Positions 1-5,234 of a stretch of DNA of 5,327 nt are shown one piece after another. The position numbers were made by a program, and so were the translations under genes. This DNA comes from Ruminococcus sp. CAG:254. Lineage in GTDB: Bacteria > Bacillota > Clostridia > Oscillospirales > Ruminococcaceae. The DNA lies in NCBI GenBank assembly GCA_000433635.1, contig HF997820.1, positions 1 to 5,327 of the forward strand. The letters are read 5' to 3'. How positions within the stretch are numbered: the stretch's first letter is position 1; each line of letters starts with the position of its first letter. The notes beneath the pieces were generated by a model. That model saw only the letters and a program-made list of their open reading frames with translations, was not told the DNA's origin and did not search any database.

Positions 1-92
1 GCAAACGTGGGCTACTCGCCCACACCTCGGCAGCATCTTTGTAAAACTGCTGCACCGAAAAACTTTTCAATTGCCTGCGGCTCGTTGTTTGC
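1..92. repeat. Nested inverted repeats at left edge (possible structured RNA or repeat element)
   Basis: Three perfect 6-bp inverted repeats are nested here. GCAAAC (1-6) pairs with GTTTGC (87-92). GTGGGC (7-12) pairs with GCCCAC (18-23) around a 5-base loop. GCAGCA (30-35) pairs with TGCTGC (48-53), and CGG/CCG can extend that stem. The outer helix directly abuts the first hairpin, giving a junction-like fold. No convincing gene overlaps it. It could be the end of a structured RNA or an interspersed repeat cut by the window edge, or chance. No family is recognised. Confidence 0.3.
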
Positions 93-124
93 AGTCATAG
101 TTCTAAAAATTTTACATTTTTTTC

Positions 125-153
125 TTGACAGCAGAAAAAAAATGTGCTATACT
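125..153 (+). promoter_or_regulatory. bioY promoter, sigma-A type
   Basis: The -35 box is TTGACA (125-130), then a 17-bp spacer, then a TATACT -10 box (148-153) preceded by TGC, which makes an extended -10. Transcription should start near 160, inside the biotin operator just downstream. It is the only good promoter before bioY and should drive the two-gene operon. Confidence 0.88.
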
Positions 154-154
154 G

Positions 155-189
155 TTCGTAAACCAAAAATAAAATAAAAAGTTTACGAA
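155..189 (+). promoter_or_regulatory. BirA-like biotin operator
   Basis: A perfect 9-bp inverted repeat, TTCGTAAAC (155-163) and GTTTACGAA (181-189), is separated by an A-rich stretch. Read as BirA half-sites (consensus TTGTTAACC-N14/15-GGTTAACAA), bases 156-164 and 180-188 match at 7 and 6 of 9 positions across a 15-bp spacer. It starts one base after the -10 box and covers the expected transcription start. That is where the biotin-bound bifunctional repressor/ligase BirA would block transcription. Position before bioY strengthens the call. That BirA is the binder is an inference. Confidence 0.75.
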
Positions 190-191
190 AT

Positions 192-195
192 GAGG
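192..195 (+). promoter_or_regulatory. Ribosome binding site that sets the bioY start
   Basis: GAGG lies 9 bases before the ATG at 205. The in-frame ATG at 190 has only operator and A-rich sequence ahead of it and no Shine-Dalgarno match, so 205 is preferred as the start. Confidence 0.65.
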
Positions 196-204
196 TTTGA
201 TTCT

Positions 205-777
205 ATGTCATCATCTTCCATCCGCAGTCTTTGTCAGATTGCTCTGTTCGCTGCAATCATTGCAGTGTGCTCGCAAATTCAAATTCCGCTGACTGTACCC
301 TTTACGATGCAGACGTTTGCTGTATTCAGTGCACTTGCCATCTTAGGCGGCAAAAACGGAACAATTTCCATCTTGATTTACATCGCTCTCGGTGCAATCG
401 GTGTTCCTGTATTTGCAGGTTTCTCCGGCGGTATCGGGGTTCTATTCGGAACGACTGGCGGCTATATCTTAGGTTTCCTGTTCTCCGGTCTGCTCTATTG
501 GCTAATTACCCACTTCCTCGGAACAAAATTGCCGGTTATGATTGCAGCAATGGCTCTTGGTTTGATTGTCTGCTATACATTCGGAACGGTATGGTTCATT
601 CAAGTTTATACCAGCAAGGTGGAATCCATTGGACTGATGGCTGCTCTGGGCTGGTGTGTATTCCCGTTTATCCTGCCGGACTGCGTAAAGATTGCACTGG
701 CAATTCTCATTGCAAAGCGGTTGCCAAAACGGTTCGTTTATCAGAGCGTTGCCACAAAAAAAGATGCAGCCGTATAA
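205..777 (+). CDS. bioY: BioY family biotin transporter, ECF S component
   Basis: This is the membrane protein that binds biotin and, with the shared ECF energising module (EcfA, EcfA', EcfT), imports it. The protein is 190 aa from the ATG at 205, the usual BioY length, and is hydrophobic throughout with about six membrane segments. Recognisable BioY stretches are VPFTMQTF (31-38), the glycine-rich GFSGGIGVLFGTTGGYILGF (72-91), GTVWF (127-131) and a PFILPDCVKIALA end segment (154-166), equivalent to the family's PFxPxDxxK motif. Upstream are a consensus promoter and a biotin operator, so repression by biotin is expected. The DUF1284 gene begins inside its last codons. No ECF ATPase or T-component gene is in the window, so the energising module is presumably encoded elsewhere. 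A longer form starting at 190 is possible but poorly supported. Confidence 0.95.
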   Translation: MSSSSIRSLCQIALFAAIIAVCSQIQIPLTVPFTMQTFAVFSALAILGGKNGTISILIYIALGAIGVPVFAGFSGGIGVLFGTTGGYILGFLFSGLLYWLITHFLGTKLPVMIAAMALGLIVCYTFGTVWFIQVYTSKVESIGLMAALGWCVFPFILPDCVKIALAILIAKRLPKRFVYQSVATKKDAAV

Positions 778-1189
778 ACTCCGCCCCCATCATGGGCTTT
801 GTTCCAGCTTTTTTTGCGGACATGGTTACAGTGCCGACTTCACCGAACATATGACAAAAACGCTGCTGCATTTTCAGCAGCACAATCCACAAATTTTGTT
901 GACGGTTGGAGCAGACTGTATTTGTGCAGCTTGTCCGCACTGCTGCCACGACTGCTGTTCTTCGGCAGAACAAGTAGAACGGTATGACCGAGCAGTTCTG
1001 AACAGCTGCGGACTTCGAGAAGGCGATGTGCTTGACTGGAACGCCTTTCGCCGACAGGTACAGGAACAGATTCTACATACAGAAGTCTTTCCGCATATCT
1101 GCGGAACGTGTTCTTGGTATTCCATTTGCAGCCGGAAAGAGGCTACTGCTATCAGTCAGGCATTTTTACAAAAACAGATTCTCCCTTAA
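764..1189 (+). CDS. DUF1284 cysteine-rich protein, function unknown
   Basis: A 141-aa protein recognised as DUF1284 by its opening LRPHHGLC (6-13), GHGYSADF (19-26), the DCICAACPHC stretch (51-60) and the closing CGTCSWYSIC (113-122). It is soluble by composition. Thirteen cysteines, many as CxxC-type pairs (C54/C57, C60/C61, C64/C65, C113/C116, C122), with H9 and H10, suggest a bound metal or iron-sulfur cluster. That is an inference; the family has no established function known to me. The ATG at 764 overlaps the end of bioY by 14 bases with only a weak upstream purine run, so translation is probably coupled to bioY. In-frame ATGs further upstream lie inside bioY and precede the family's conserved start, so they were not used. 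Shared transcription from a biotin-regulated promoter hints at a role connected to biotin. Confidence 0.85.
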   Translation: MQPYKLRPHHGLCSSFFCGHGYSADFTEHMTKTLLHFQQHNPQILLTVGADCICAACPHCCHDCCSSAEQVERYDRAVLNSCGLREGDVLDWNAFRRQVQEQILHTEVFPHICGTCSWYSICSRKEATAISQAFLQKQILP

Positions 1190-1207
1190 ATTTACAATCC
1201 GATCAAA

Positions 1208-1252
1208 GAAAAAACGGAAAGCTGGTTTTATTCTGCTTTCCGTTTTTCTTTT
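1208..1252. terminator. Bidirectional intrinsic terminator
   Basis: A perfect 13-bp stem (1210-1222 with 1235-1247) encloses a 12-base loop, with a T-rich run after it on the + strand and a T-rich run on the - strand as well. It sits between the stop of the DUF1284 gene (1189) and the stop of the convergent membrane-protein gene (1292), so it can end both transcripts. Confidence 0.9.
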
Positions 1253-1291
1253 GTCTTGTTGATTTTTAGAAGAATCCTCTGCAAATAATAT

Positions 1292-2044
1292 TTACTTTTC
1301 TTTCTTCTGCATCCGTTCCCGCAAGTCTTTCAACCGCTGCTTTACACTCGGTGTATCTAAATACCGTTCCAGATGTTCTTTCAGCGGGATTCCTGAACGA
1401 AACGCAAACAAAAACCGTCGCTTTTCGCCGTTTCTTTCTTTGCTTGCCAAAATGTTCGCCTTGAGTTCTTCCAATCGTACCACAATCTGATGTTCTGCTG
1501 CAAACAGTCGAATTCGCCGTACCAGTCGCAACGAATAAACCAAATCCAATACAAAAATTCCGAAGAAAAATCCAATAATAAAGGAAAAAGCAAGATTCTG
1601 TGCCAGCCAATCCAGACTGTTTAAAATATATGGGTGAATGAAGAAATAATATGTTGCACTCAGCAGCAACCAGAAAAACGAAAACAATGGGCAGATAATC
1701 CCTTGCACGTTGCCCCACTGATCACTATAATCCCAGAGTTTGATGTTCATGCCTTTGATGAAAATCAAACCAGCAATATATTCAATCGCTGTAATGCAAA
1801 TCGCCATAATCACAAACAGCACCAATTTTTTCAAAATATAATTCTGAATCGGTATGTACGGTTCTAATCGTGCAAGTGCATACAGCATACATAAGCTGAA
1901 TCCGTATAGTGGCAAATAAGGTCCAATCAGAAAACCTGGATTGATCCACTTATGCGTGACAAAATGGCGAAAGACAACTTCCAGACACCAGCCCAGAAAA
2001 CTGCCCACCGCAAAGAGAAATGCGAGTGTTAGGAGTGTGTTCAT
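1292..2044 (-). CDS. Putative ABC-transporter type IV / CmpB family membrane protein (PF06541)
   Basis: A 250-aa membrane protein of the family annotated as 'putative ABC transporter permease' (ABC_trans_CmpB, PF06541). No transport activity is established for this family to my knowledge. Visible family signatures are GWCLEVVFR (18-26), NPGFLIGPYLPLYGF (35-49), EYIAG (88-92), LWDYSD (103-108) and NVQGIIC (112-118). About five membrane helices are predicted, near residues 3-25, 41-57, 73-95, 115-136 and 151-171. A basic, mostly hydrophilic tail follows (172-250) that is probably cytoplasmic and helical. The start has an AGAAGGGA ribosome site nine bases upstream and its own promoter. It is transcribed alone: the terminator at 1208-1252 lies downstream, and no ATP-binding subunit is nearby, which weakens any reading as a classical ABC permease. 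Confidence 0.85.
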   Translation of the reverse strand: MNTLLTLAFLFAVGSFLGWCLEVVFRHFVTHKWINPGFLIGPYLPLYGFSLCMLYALARLEPYIPIQNYILKKLVLFVIMAICITAIEYIAGLIFIKGMNIKLWDYSDQWGNVQGIICPLFSFFWLLLSATYYFFIHPYILNSLDWLAQNLAFSFIIGFFFGIFVLDLVYSLRLVRRIRLFAAEHQIVVRLEELKANILASKERNGEKRRFLFAFRSGIPLKEHLERYLDTPSVKQRLKDLRERMQKKEK

Positions 2045-2079
2045 AAAATAGCGTCCCTTCTGTTCTTGTTATACCAATA

Positions 2080-2108
2080 ATTATACAGGAATTTCATCAT
2101 TTTTGCAA
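2080..2108 (-). promoter_or_regulatory. Promoter for the CmpB-family gene
   Basis: On the minus strand, TTGCAA (2103-2108) and a perfect TATAAT (2080-2085) are 17 bp apart, about 35 bp before the start codon at 2044. A 10-bp perfect palindrome, GTCGTACGAC (2109-2118), abuts the upstream edge of the -35 box and could be a regulator site. Confidence 0.8.
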
Positions 2109-2130
2109 GTCGTACGACCCGGTTTCGATG

Positions 2131-2149
2131 AAAAAAAGACGCTTTTTCT
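2131..2149 (-). terminator. Weak possible terminator after the ATPase block
   Basis: On the minus strand AAAAAG (2147-2142) and CTTTTT (2138-2133) can pair around a 3-base loop, and the T run continues to 2131. The stem is almost all A-U, so it is a weak hairpin, but it is the only candidate between the small membrane gene (stop at 2167) and the next promoter (2108). Confidence 0.35.
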
Positions 2150-2166
2150 GGATTTGTCGCTTGTAT

Positions 2167-2343
2167 TTACAGCAAATATCCCAAAATCAGCCAAACAGCT
2201 GCACCAACCGCCAACAATGCCCCAACAACGCTGACAATTGTATAAATTTTCCGAGATTCAGAATCATGCTTTTCCTGATGCAGATAATAAATTCCTGTTC
2301 CCAATACCAAAACTCCAATTAAAATTCCAATGATACAAACCAT
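2167..2343 (-). CDS. Small two-helix membrane protein, unknown function
   Basis: A 58-aa protein with two hydrophobic stretches (about 3-21 and 35-57) joined by a short charged loop (HQEKHDSESRK, 24-34), so a helical hairpin in the membrane. I do not recognise a family. The ATG overlaps the ATPase stop codon by one base (TGATG). A GGAGG site at 2355-2359 inside the ATPase end lies 11 bases before it. An in-frame GTG at 2346 would give a better 8-base spacing, so the true start may be that codon. The tight coupling implies it was translated with the ATPase, perhaps as an accessory subunit, but that is an inference. Because it has its own ribosome site it may survive loss of the ATPase, though the upstream stops could reduce its expression. 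Confidence 0.6.
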   Translation of the reverse strand: MVCIIGILIGVLVLGTGIYYLHQEKHDSESRKIYTIVSVVGALLAVGAAVWLILGYLL

Positions 2344-4229
2344 CACTTTTCGTTCCTCCGTTTCCATTTTAACAGCCATGCAGAATTCAAAATAACCAAT
2401 ACAGACCCTGCATTATGTACCAAAGCTCCTATGACTGGATTCAAAATGCCTGTCATTGCAAGAATGATTGCCAAAAAGTTCAGGCTCATGGAAAAGGTGA
2501 GGTTGCATTTAATAGTCACCATCATCCGTTTGGAAAGCCCTAACAAGTGTGGCAGTTCTTTCACTTCGTCATCAACCAAAGCAATATCTGCGGCATCTAC
2601 GGCAATGTCGCTGCCGATTCCACCCATGGCAATCCCGACATTTGCCTTTTTCAATGCAGGAGCATCATTCACACCATCTCCCATCATGCAGACGGATTCT
2701 TGTTTCTGCTGCTCGTCTGCAATCCATCGCATTTTATCTTCCGGCAGGCAGTTTGTATGCACTTCTGTCATTTGCAGTTGCGAGGCAATGGCTGCGGCTG
2801 CGTTCTCATGGTCACCTGTCAGCAACACTGGCTGCACGTTCAAGTCTTTCAACTGTGCAATCATTCCTGCACTCTCTGTTCGCACAGTATCCGAAAGCAC
2901 CAGATAACCGGCAAACTTTCCATCTGCAACCATATGAATCACGGTACAGCCCTTCTGCAAGGCAGCTTATATATCGGCTTGTGCAGCTTTTGGAACGGAA
3001 ATCTGCTGTTCTTCCAACAGCTTTTGATTTCCGGCAAGCACAGAAACACCGGAAACCTGTGCAGAAACGCCTCTGCCCGTCCACATTTGAAATTGTTCTG
3101 CCTTTTGAGAAATCGCTCCATGCATCTGCTGGTAGCTCTGAACGATTGCCTTTCCAAGCGGATGCTCAGAAAACTGCTCTACTGCTGCACAAAGGGCATA
3201 GAGTTCCGTGTCGCTCCACTCCGGCAGCAAACTCTTTTGTGCAATGACTTTCGATGTTCCATAGGTTAATGTTCCGGTCTTGTCAAACATGATTTTCGTA
3301 ACGCCTGCAAGCCGCTCCAAGGCATCGCCCTCTCGCACCAAGAAACCATGTTTGGTTGCGTTTCCGATGGCTGCCATAATTGCGGTTGGGGTTGCCAATA
3401 CCAAGGCACACGGACAAAATACAACCAAGATGGTAACGGCTCGAATAATCTGCCCACTCAGTAACCATGTAAGTGCCGCAGCAGTCAGAGCAATTACAAC
3501 AATCCATGTTACCCAGCGATCTGCCAAGCCGACAATTTTCGCTTTCCCGGCGTCGGCAGACTACACCAGCTGAATCATTCGCTGGATGGAACTGTCTGCC
3601 CCGACTTTGGTTGCTCGCATTTCAAATGCACCAAATTGATTGACTGTACCGCTGGAAACCGTATCGCCTACTGTTTTATCCACTGGCAGGGATTCTCCGG
3701 TCATTACTGCCTGATTGATGGAAGTTTGTCCATCTGTAATCACGCCGTCTACAGGAATCGTTTCCCCCGGCAATACTCGCAGCAAATCTTGCACCTGTAC
3801 TTGTTCCGCTGGTATGATTTTCTCTGTACCGTTTCGCAGTACACGTGCGGTTTGCGGTGTCAGATGCACCAGTTTTTCAATGCCTGCACGGGCTTTTGCA
3901 ACGGTCAAATCTTCTAGCAATGCCCCCAGCTGCATGATAAATGCGATTTCTCCGGCTGCAAAATGCTCCCCGATGCAGATAGATGCAACCAGTGCCAGAG
4001 AAACAAGGACATCGGCTTTGATGTCAAACGCTGTGACCAGCCCGATGATGGCTTCTAAAATAATCGGCACACCACACAAAATAATCGCAACCCATGCAAT
4101 CGAAAACGGCAGTGGAATGTGAAACAGGCTCAGCAGCAAGGAAATTCCGGAAATCACCAGCAGGATGATTTCTTTTTTCAAACCGCCCCATTCCAACAGG
4201 GTTTCCAACTTTTCCATGATTCGTTTCAT
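2343..4229 (-). pseudogene. P1B heavy-metal-transporting P-type ATPase interrupted by two in-frame stop codons
   Basis: One continuous reading frame of 628 codons encodes a P1B ATPase, which exports a metal ion using ATP, but codon 223 is TAG (3561-3563) and codon 421 is TAA (2967-2969). All three pieces are in the same frame, with no indel. Every core motif is present: TGES (177-180) in the actuator domain, CPC (272-274) in the metal-binding membrane helix, DKTGT with the phosphorylated Asp316, HP (356-357), TGD (471-473) and GDGVND (517-522). There is no N-terminal heavy-metal-associated domain. The last helices read NLTFSMSLN (576-584) and HNAGSVLVILNS (605-616). These match neither the usual Cu(I) (YN, MxxSS) nor Zn/Cd (DxG) signatures, so the metal is uncertain. 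A good ribosome site (AGGAGG, 4236-4241) precedes the ATG. As written the first stop truncates the protein after 222 residues, before the CPC and phosphorylation sites, so it would be inactive unless read through. The operon is csoR-like gene, promoter with operators, this gene, small membrane gene. Confidence 0.9.
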
Positions 4230-4242
4230 CGAACCCCTCCTC

Positions 4243-4270
4243 TATTCTTATACCTATATTCTTATACCTA
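4243..4270. repeat. Perfect 14-bp tandem repeat in the ATPase leader
   Basis: The unit TATTCTTATACCTA occurs twice head to tail (4243-4256 and 4257-4270). Each copy carries an ATACC half-site like those in the operators next to it. The array ends one base before the ribosome site of the ATPase gene, so it lies in the transcribed leader. It may come from a duplication of operator half-sites. Confidence 0.9.
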
Positions 4271-4279
4271 TGTGGGTAT
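4264..4279 (-). promoter_or_regulatory. Second CsoR-like operator candidate
   Basis: ATACC (4264-4268) and GGTAT (4275-4279) form an inverted repeat with a 6-bp spacer, the same design as the site at 4294-4311. The two centres are 31 bp apart, about three helical turns, so both would face the same side. It lies just downstream of the expected transcription start. It is shorter than the first site and less GC-rich in the middle, so it may be weaker. Confidence 0.5.
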
Positions 4280-4291
4280 TAGTATGCGTAT

Positions 4292-4320
4292 AGCATACCA
4301 TAGGGGGTATGGTTTATCAA
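4292..4320 (-). promoter_or_regulatory. Promoter of the ATPase operon
   Basis: On the minus strand, TTGATA (4315-4320) and TATGCT (4292-4297) are separated by 17 bp, with TGG before the -10 box as an extended element. The spacer is almost entirely filled by the operator, so this promoter is built to be repressed. Confidence 0.8.
4294..4311 (-). promoter_or_regulatory. CsoR-type operator between -35 and -10 of the ATPase promoter
   Basis: CATACC (4294-4299) and GGTATG (4306-4311) make a perfect 6-bp inverted repeat around a 6-bp centre that includes a G tract, the usual look of CsoR/RcnR-family operators (TACC...GGTA with a G/C run). Lying in the promoter spacer, a bound repressor would block RNA polymerase until metal releases it. 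The csoR-like gene directly upstream is the natural candidate regulator. Confidence 0.75.
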
Positions 4321-4331
4321 GAGAAAAATAA

Positions 4332-4367
4332 AAAAATACTGCCAGAAATTTTTCTGACAGTATTTTT
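4332..4367 (-). terminator. Terminator after the csoR-like gene
   Basis: Bases 4332-4348 pair with 4351-4367, with one internal mismatch (4342/4357). On the minus strand the stem runs into T-rich sequence at 4321-4336. It lies just after the stop of the repressor gene and before the ATPase promoter, so the two genes are separate transcription units. Confidence 0.85.
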
Positions 4368-4371
4368 ATTC

Positions 4372-4647
4372 TTAGCCCATATTGGAAAACCGTTCGACTG
4401 CTTTGGTAAAGCTTTCAATGGTTTTATCTGCATCGCCGTGCTGAATCCCGTCCCGCACACAATGCTTGATATGTCCTTCTAACACAACCTTACCGCAGCC
4501 ATGCAAGGCGGATTTTGCAGCGTTAATCTGTGCTAGGATATCTTCACAGGGCACATCTTCGTCAATCATACGGTCAATCGCCTGCACCTGACCAATGATT
4601 TTCTTTAAGCGACGGTGTAAGTTGTCTGCATCCATGCATTGTTTCAT
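4372..4647 (-). CDS. csoR: CsoR/RcnR-family metal-sensing transcriptional repressor (DUF156)
   Basis: A 91-aa all-helical repressor of the CsoR/RcnR family, which bind DNA without metal and let go when metal binds. Family landmarks are LHRRLKKIIGQVQAIDRMI (10-28), the PCEDIL turn (33-38), and ALHGCGKVVLEGHIKHC (47-63). The ligand pattern Cys34, His59, Cys63 matches the Cu(I) site (Cys-His-Cys) of CsoR proteins, and extra Cys51 and His62 are nearby. Copper sensing is therefore likely but not proven, as related members respond to other signals. The start has GGAGG (4655-4659) seven bases upstream. It has its own promoter and terminator. Its likely target is the ATPase operon immediately downstream, whose promoter carries a matching operator. 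No such operator was seen at its own promoter. The gene symbol is by family and ligands. Confidence 0.9.
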   Translation of the reverse strand: MKQCMDADNLHRRLKKIIGQVQAIDRMIDEDVPCEDILAQINAAKSALHGCGKVVLEGHIKHCVRDGIQHGDADKTIESFTKAVERFSNMG

Positions 4648-4683
4648 TGGATTTCCTCCGTTCTCTTGAAATTAATTATCTCT

Positions 4684-4712
4684 ATTGTAACGAAACAGCA
4701 GAAATTTGTCAA
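4684..4712 (-). promoter_or_regulatory. Promoter of the csoR-like gene
   Basis: On the minus strand, a perfect TTGACA (4707-4712) is followed 17 bp later by TACAAT (4684-4689), 37 bp before the start codon. No ATACC-N6-GGTAT operator overlaps it, so autoregulation through that site type is not supported. Confidence 0.85.
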
Positions 4713-4757
4713 GCAAGTTGCAAGAAAATCTCTGCTGCAAATTTCTCCGGATAAAAG

Positions 4758-4785
4758 AAAAAAGCCCGAATATTCGGACTTTTTT
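4758..4785 (-). terminator. Terminator of the tRNA-5S operon
   Basis: Bases 4758-4770 pair with 4773-4785. The one C/A mismatch on the plus strand becomes a G-U pair in RNA made from the minus strand, which supports that direction. The T-rich side on the minus strand is followed by four more T. It lies 9 bases beyond the tRNA-Asn 3' end. Confidence 0.88.
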
Positions 4786-4793
4786 CTCAAATA

Positions 4794-4869
4794 TGGCTCC
4801 CCAAGTTGGACTCGAACCAACGACCCTGCGGTTAACAGCCGCATGCTCTACCGACTGAGCTATTGAGGA
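4794..4869 (-). tRNA. tRNA-Asn (anticodon GTT)
   Basis: The 76-base gene with encoded CCA (4794-4796) folds as a full cloverleaf. The acceptor stem is TCCTCAA/TTGGGGA with discriminator G. The D arm has AGCTCAGTCGGTAGAGC. The anticodon stem TGCGG/CCGCA holds loop CTGTTAA with anticodon GTT at 4834-4836, and the T arm contains GGTTCGAGTCC. It reads Asn codons AAC and AAT. It is the last gene of the operon. Confidence 0.97.
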
Positions 4870-4875
4870 ATTTCT

Positions 4876-4895
4876 GCGGAACAAATTTGTTCCGC
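4876..4895. repeat. 20-bp perfect palindrome between 5S rRNA and tRNA-Asn
   Basis: GCGGAACAAA and its exact reverse complement TTTGTTCCGC stand back to back, so the transcript can form a hairpin between the 3' end of 5S RNA and the 5' end of tRNA-Asn. There is no T run after it on the minus strand, so it is not a classical terminator. A processing signal for separating the two RNAs is more likely, which is an inference. Confidence 0.75.
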
Positions 4896-4900
4896 TTTGT

Positions 4901-5016
<116 letters not shown>

Positions 5017-5030
5017 TATGATAAGAAAAA

Positions 5031-5105
5031 TGGTGACCCGTACCAGAATCGAACTGGTGATGCCGCCGTGAGAGGGCGGAGTCTTAACCGCTTGACCAAC
5101 GGGCC
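5031..5105 (-). tRNA. tRNA-Glu (anticodon CTC)
   Basis: A 75-base gene with encoded CCA (5031-5033). The acceptor stem GGCCCGT/ACGGGTC includes a G-U pair. The anticodon stem CCGCC/GGCGG encloses loop CTCTCAC with anticodon CTC (5070-5072), which reads GAG. The T arm contains GGTTCGATTCC-like CAGTTCGATTCTG. This is the C34 isoacceptor, so another tRNA-Glu (TTC) must be encoded elsewhere to read GAA. Confidence 0.95.
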
Positions 5106-5114
5106 GCCCATGAT

Positions 5115-5190
5115 TGGTGCACCATCGGGGACTCGAACCCAGGACCCACTGATTAAGAGTCAGTTGCTCTACCAACTGAGCTAATGGTGC
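5115..5190 (-). tRNA. tRNA-Lys (anticodon CTT)
   Basis: A 76-base gene with encoded CCA (5115-5117). The acceptor stem GCACCAT/ATGGTGC is perfect with discriminator A. The D arm is AGCTCAGTTGGTAGAGC. The anticodon stem ACTGA/TCAGT holds loop CTCTTAA with anticodon CTT (5155-5157), reading AAG. It is first in the operon, nine bases before tRNA-Glu. A tRNA-Lys (TTT) for AAA is presumably elsewhere. Confidence 0.96.
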
Positions 5191-5194
5191 ATTT

Positions 5195-5213
5195 GCTATA
5201 ATTAAATTATAGC
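5195..5213. repeat. 9-bp inverted repeat around the -10 region of the tRNA operon promoter
   Basis: GCTATAATT (5195-5203) and AATTATAGC (5205-5213) are exact inverted repeats around one central base. The arrangement places an extended TGCTATAAT on both strands. The minus-strand copy is the real -10. The plus-strand copy has no -35 at the right distance, so a divergent promoter is doubtful. Confidence 0.7.
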
Positions 5214-5234
5214 AGATTGGATGGCGTTTGTCAA
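5206..5234 (-). promoter_or_regulatory. Promoter of the tRNA-5S operon
   Basis: On the minus strand a perfect TTGACA (5229-5234), a 17-bp spacer and a perfect TATAAT (5206-5211) with an upstream TGC make a full-consensus extended promoter. The start should fall near 5199, giving a leader of only about nine bases before tRNA-Lys. This strength suits a stable-RNA operon. Confidence 0.92.

Noticed and set aside
12..98. 28-codon open frame on the minus strand starting MTANNEPQ
   Set aside because: No ribosome site ahead of the ATG, very short, and it lies in the inverted-repeat region; no recognisable family.
231..854. 207-codon plus-strand frame overlapping bioY
   Set aside because: Out-of-frame shadow of bioY with many Cys and Arg residues and no recognisable domain.
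2431..3269. Long plus-strand open frames of 158 to 240 codons
   Set aside because: They are antisense to the P1B ATPase frame, whose motifs are unmistakable. They have no family features or ribosome sites and are cysteine/histidine-rich shadows.
2967..3563. Alternative genetic code (TAG/TAA read as Gln) or a suppressor tRNA to explain the ATPase stops
   Set aside because: Other genes here end normally at TAA or TGA, and the three tRNAs present have anticodons CTT, CTC and GTT, none able to read a stop. Recoding is not supported by this window.
3561..4229. The three ATPase pieces as separate functional genes
   Set aside because: The two inner pieces have no ATG or ribosome site at their starts (both begin at TTG), and each lacks domains needed for a working pump.
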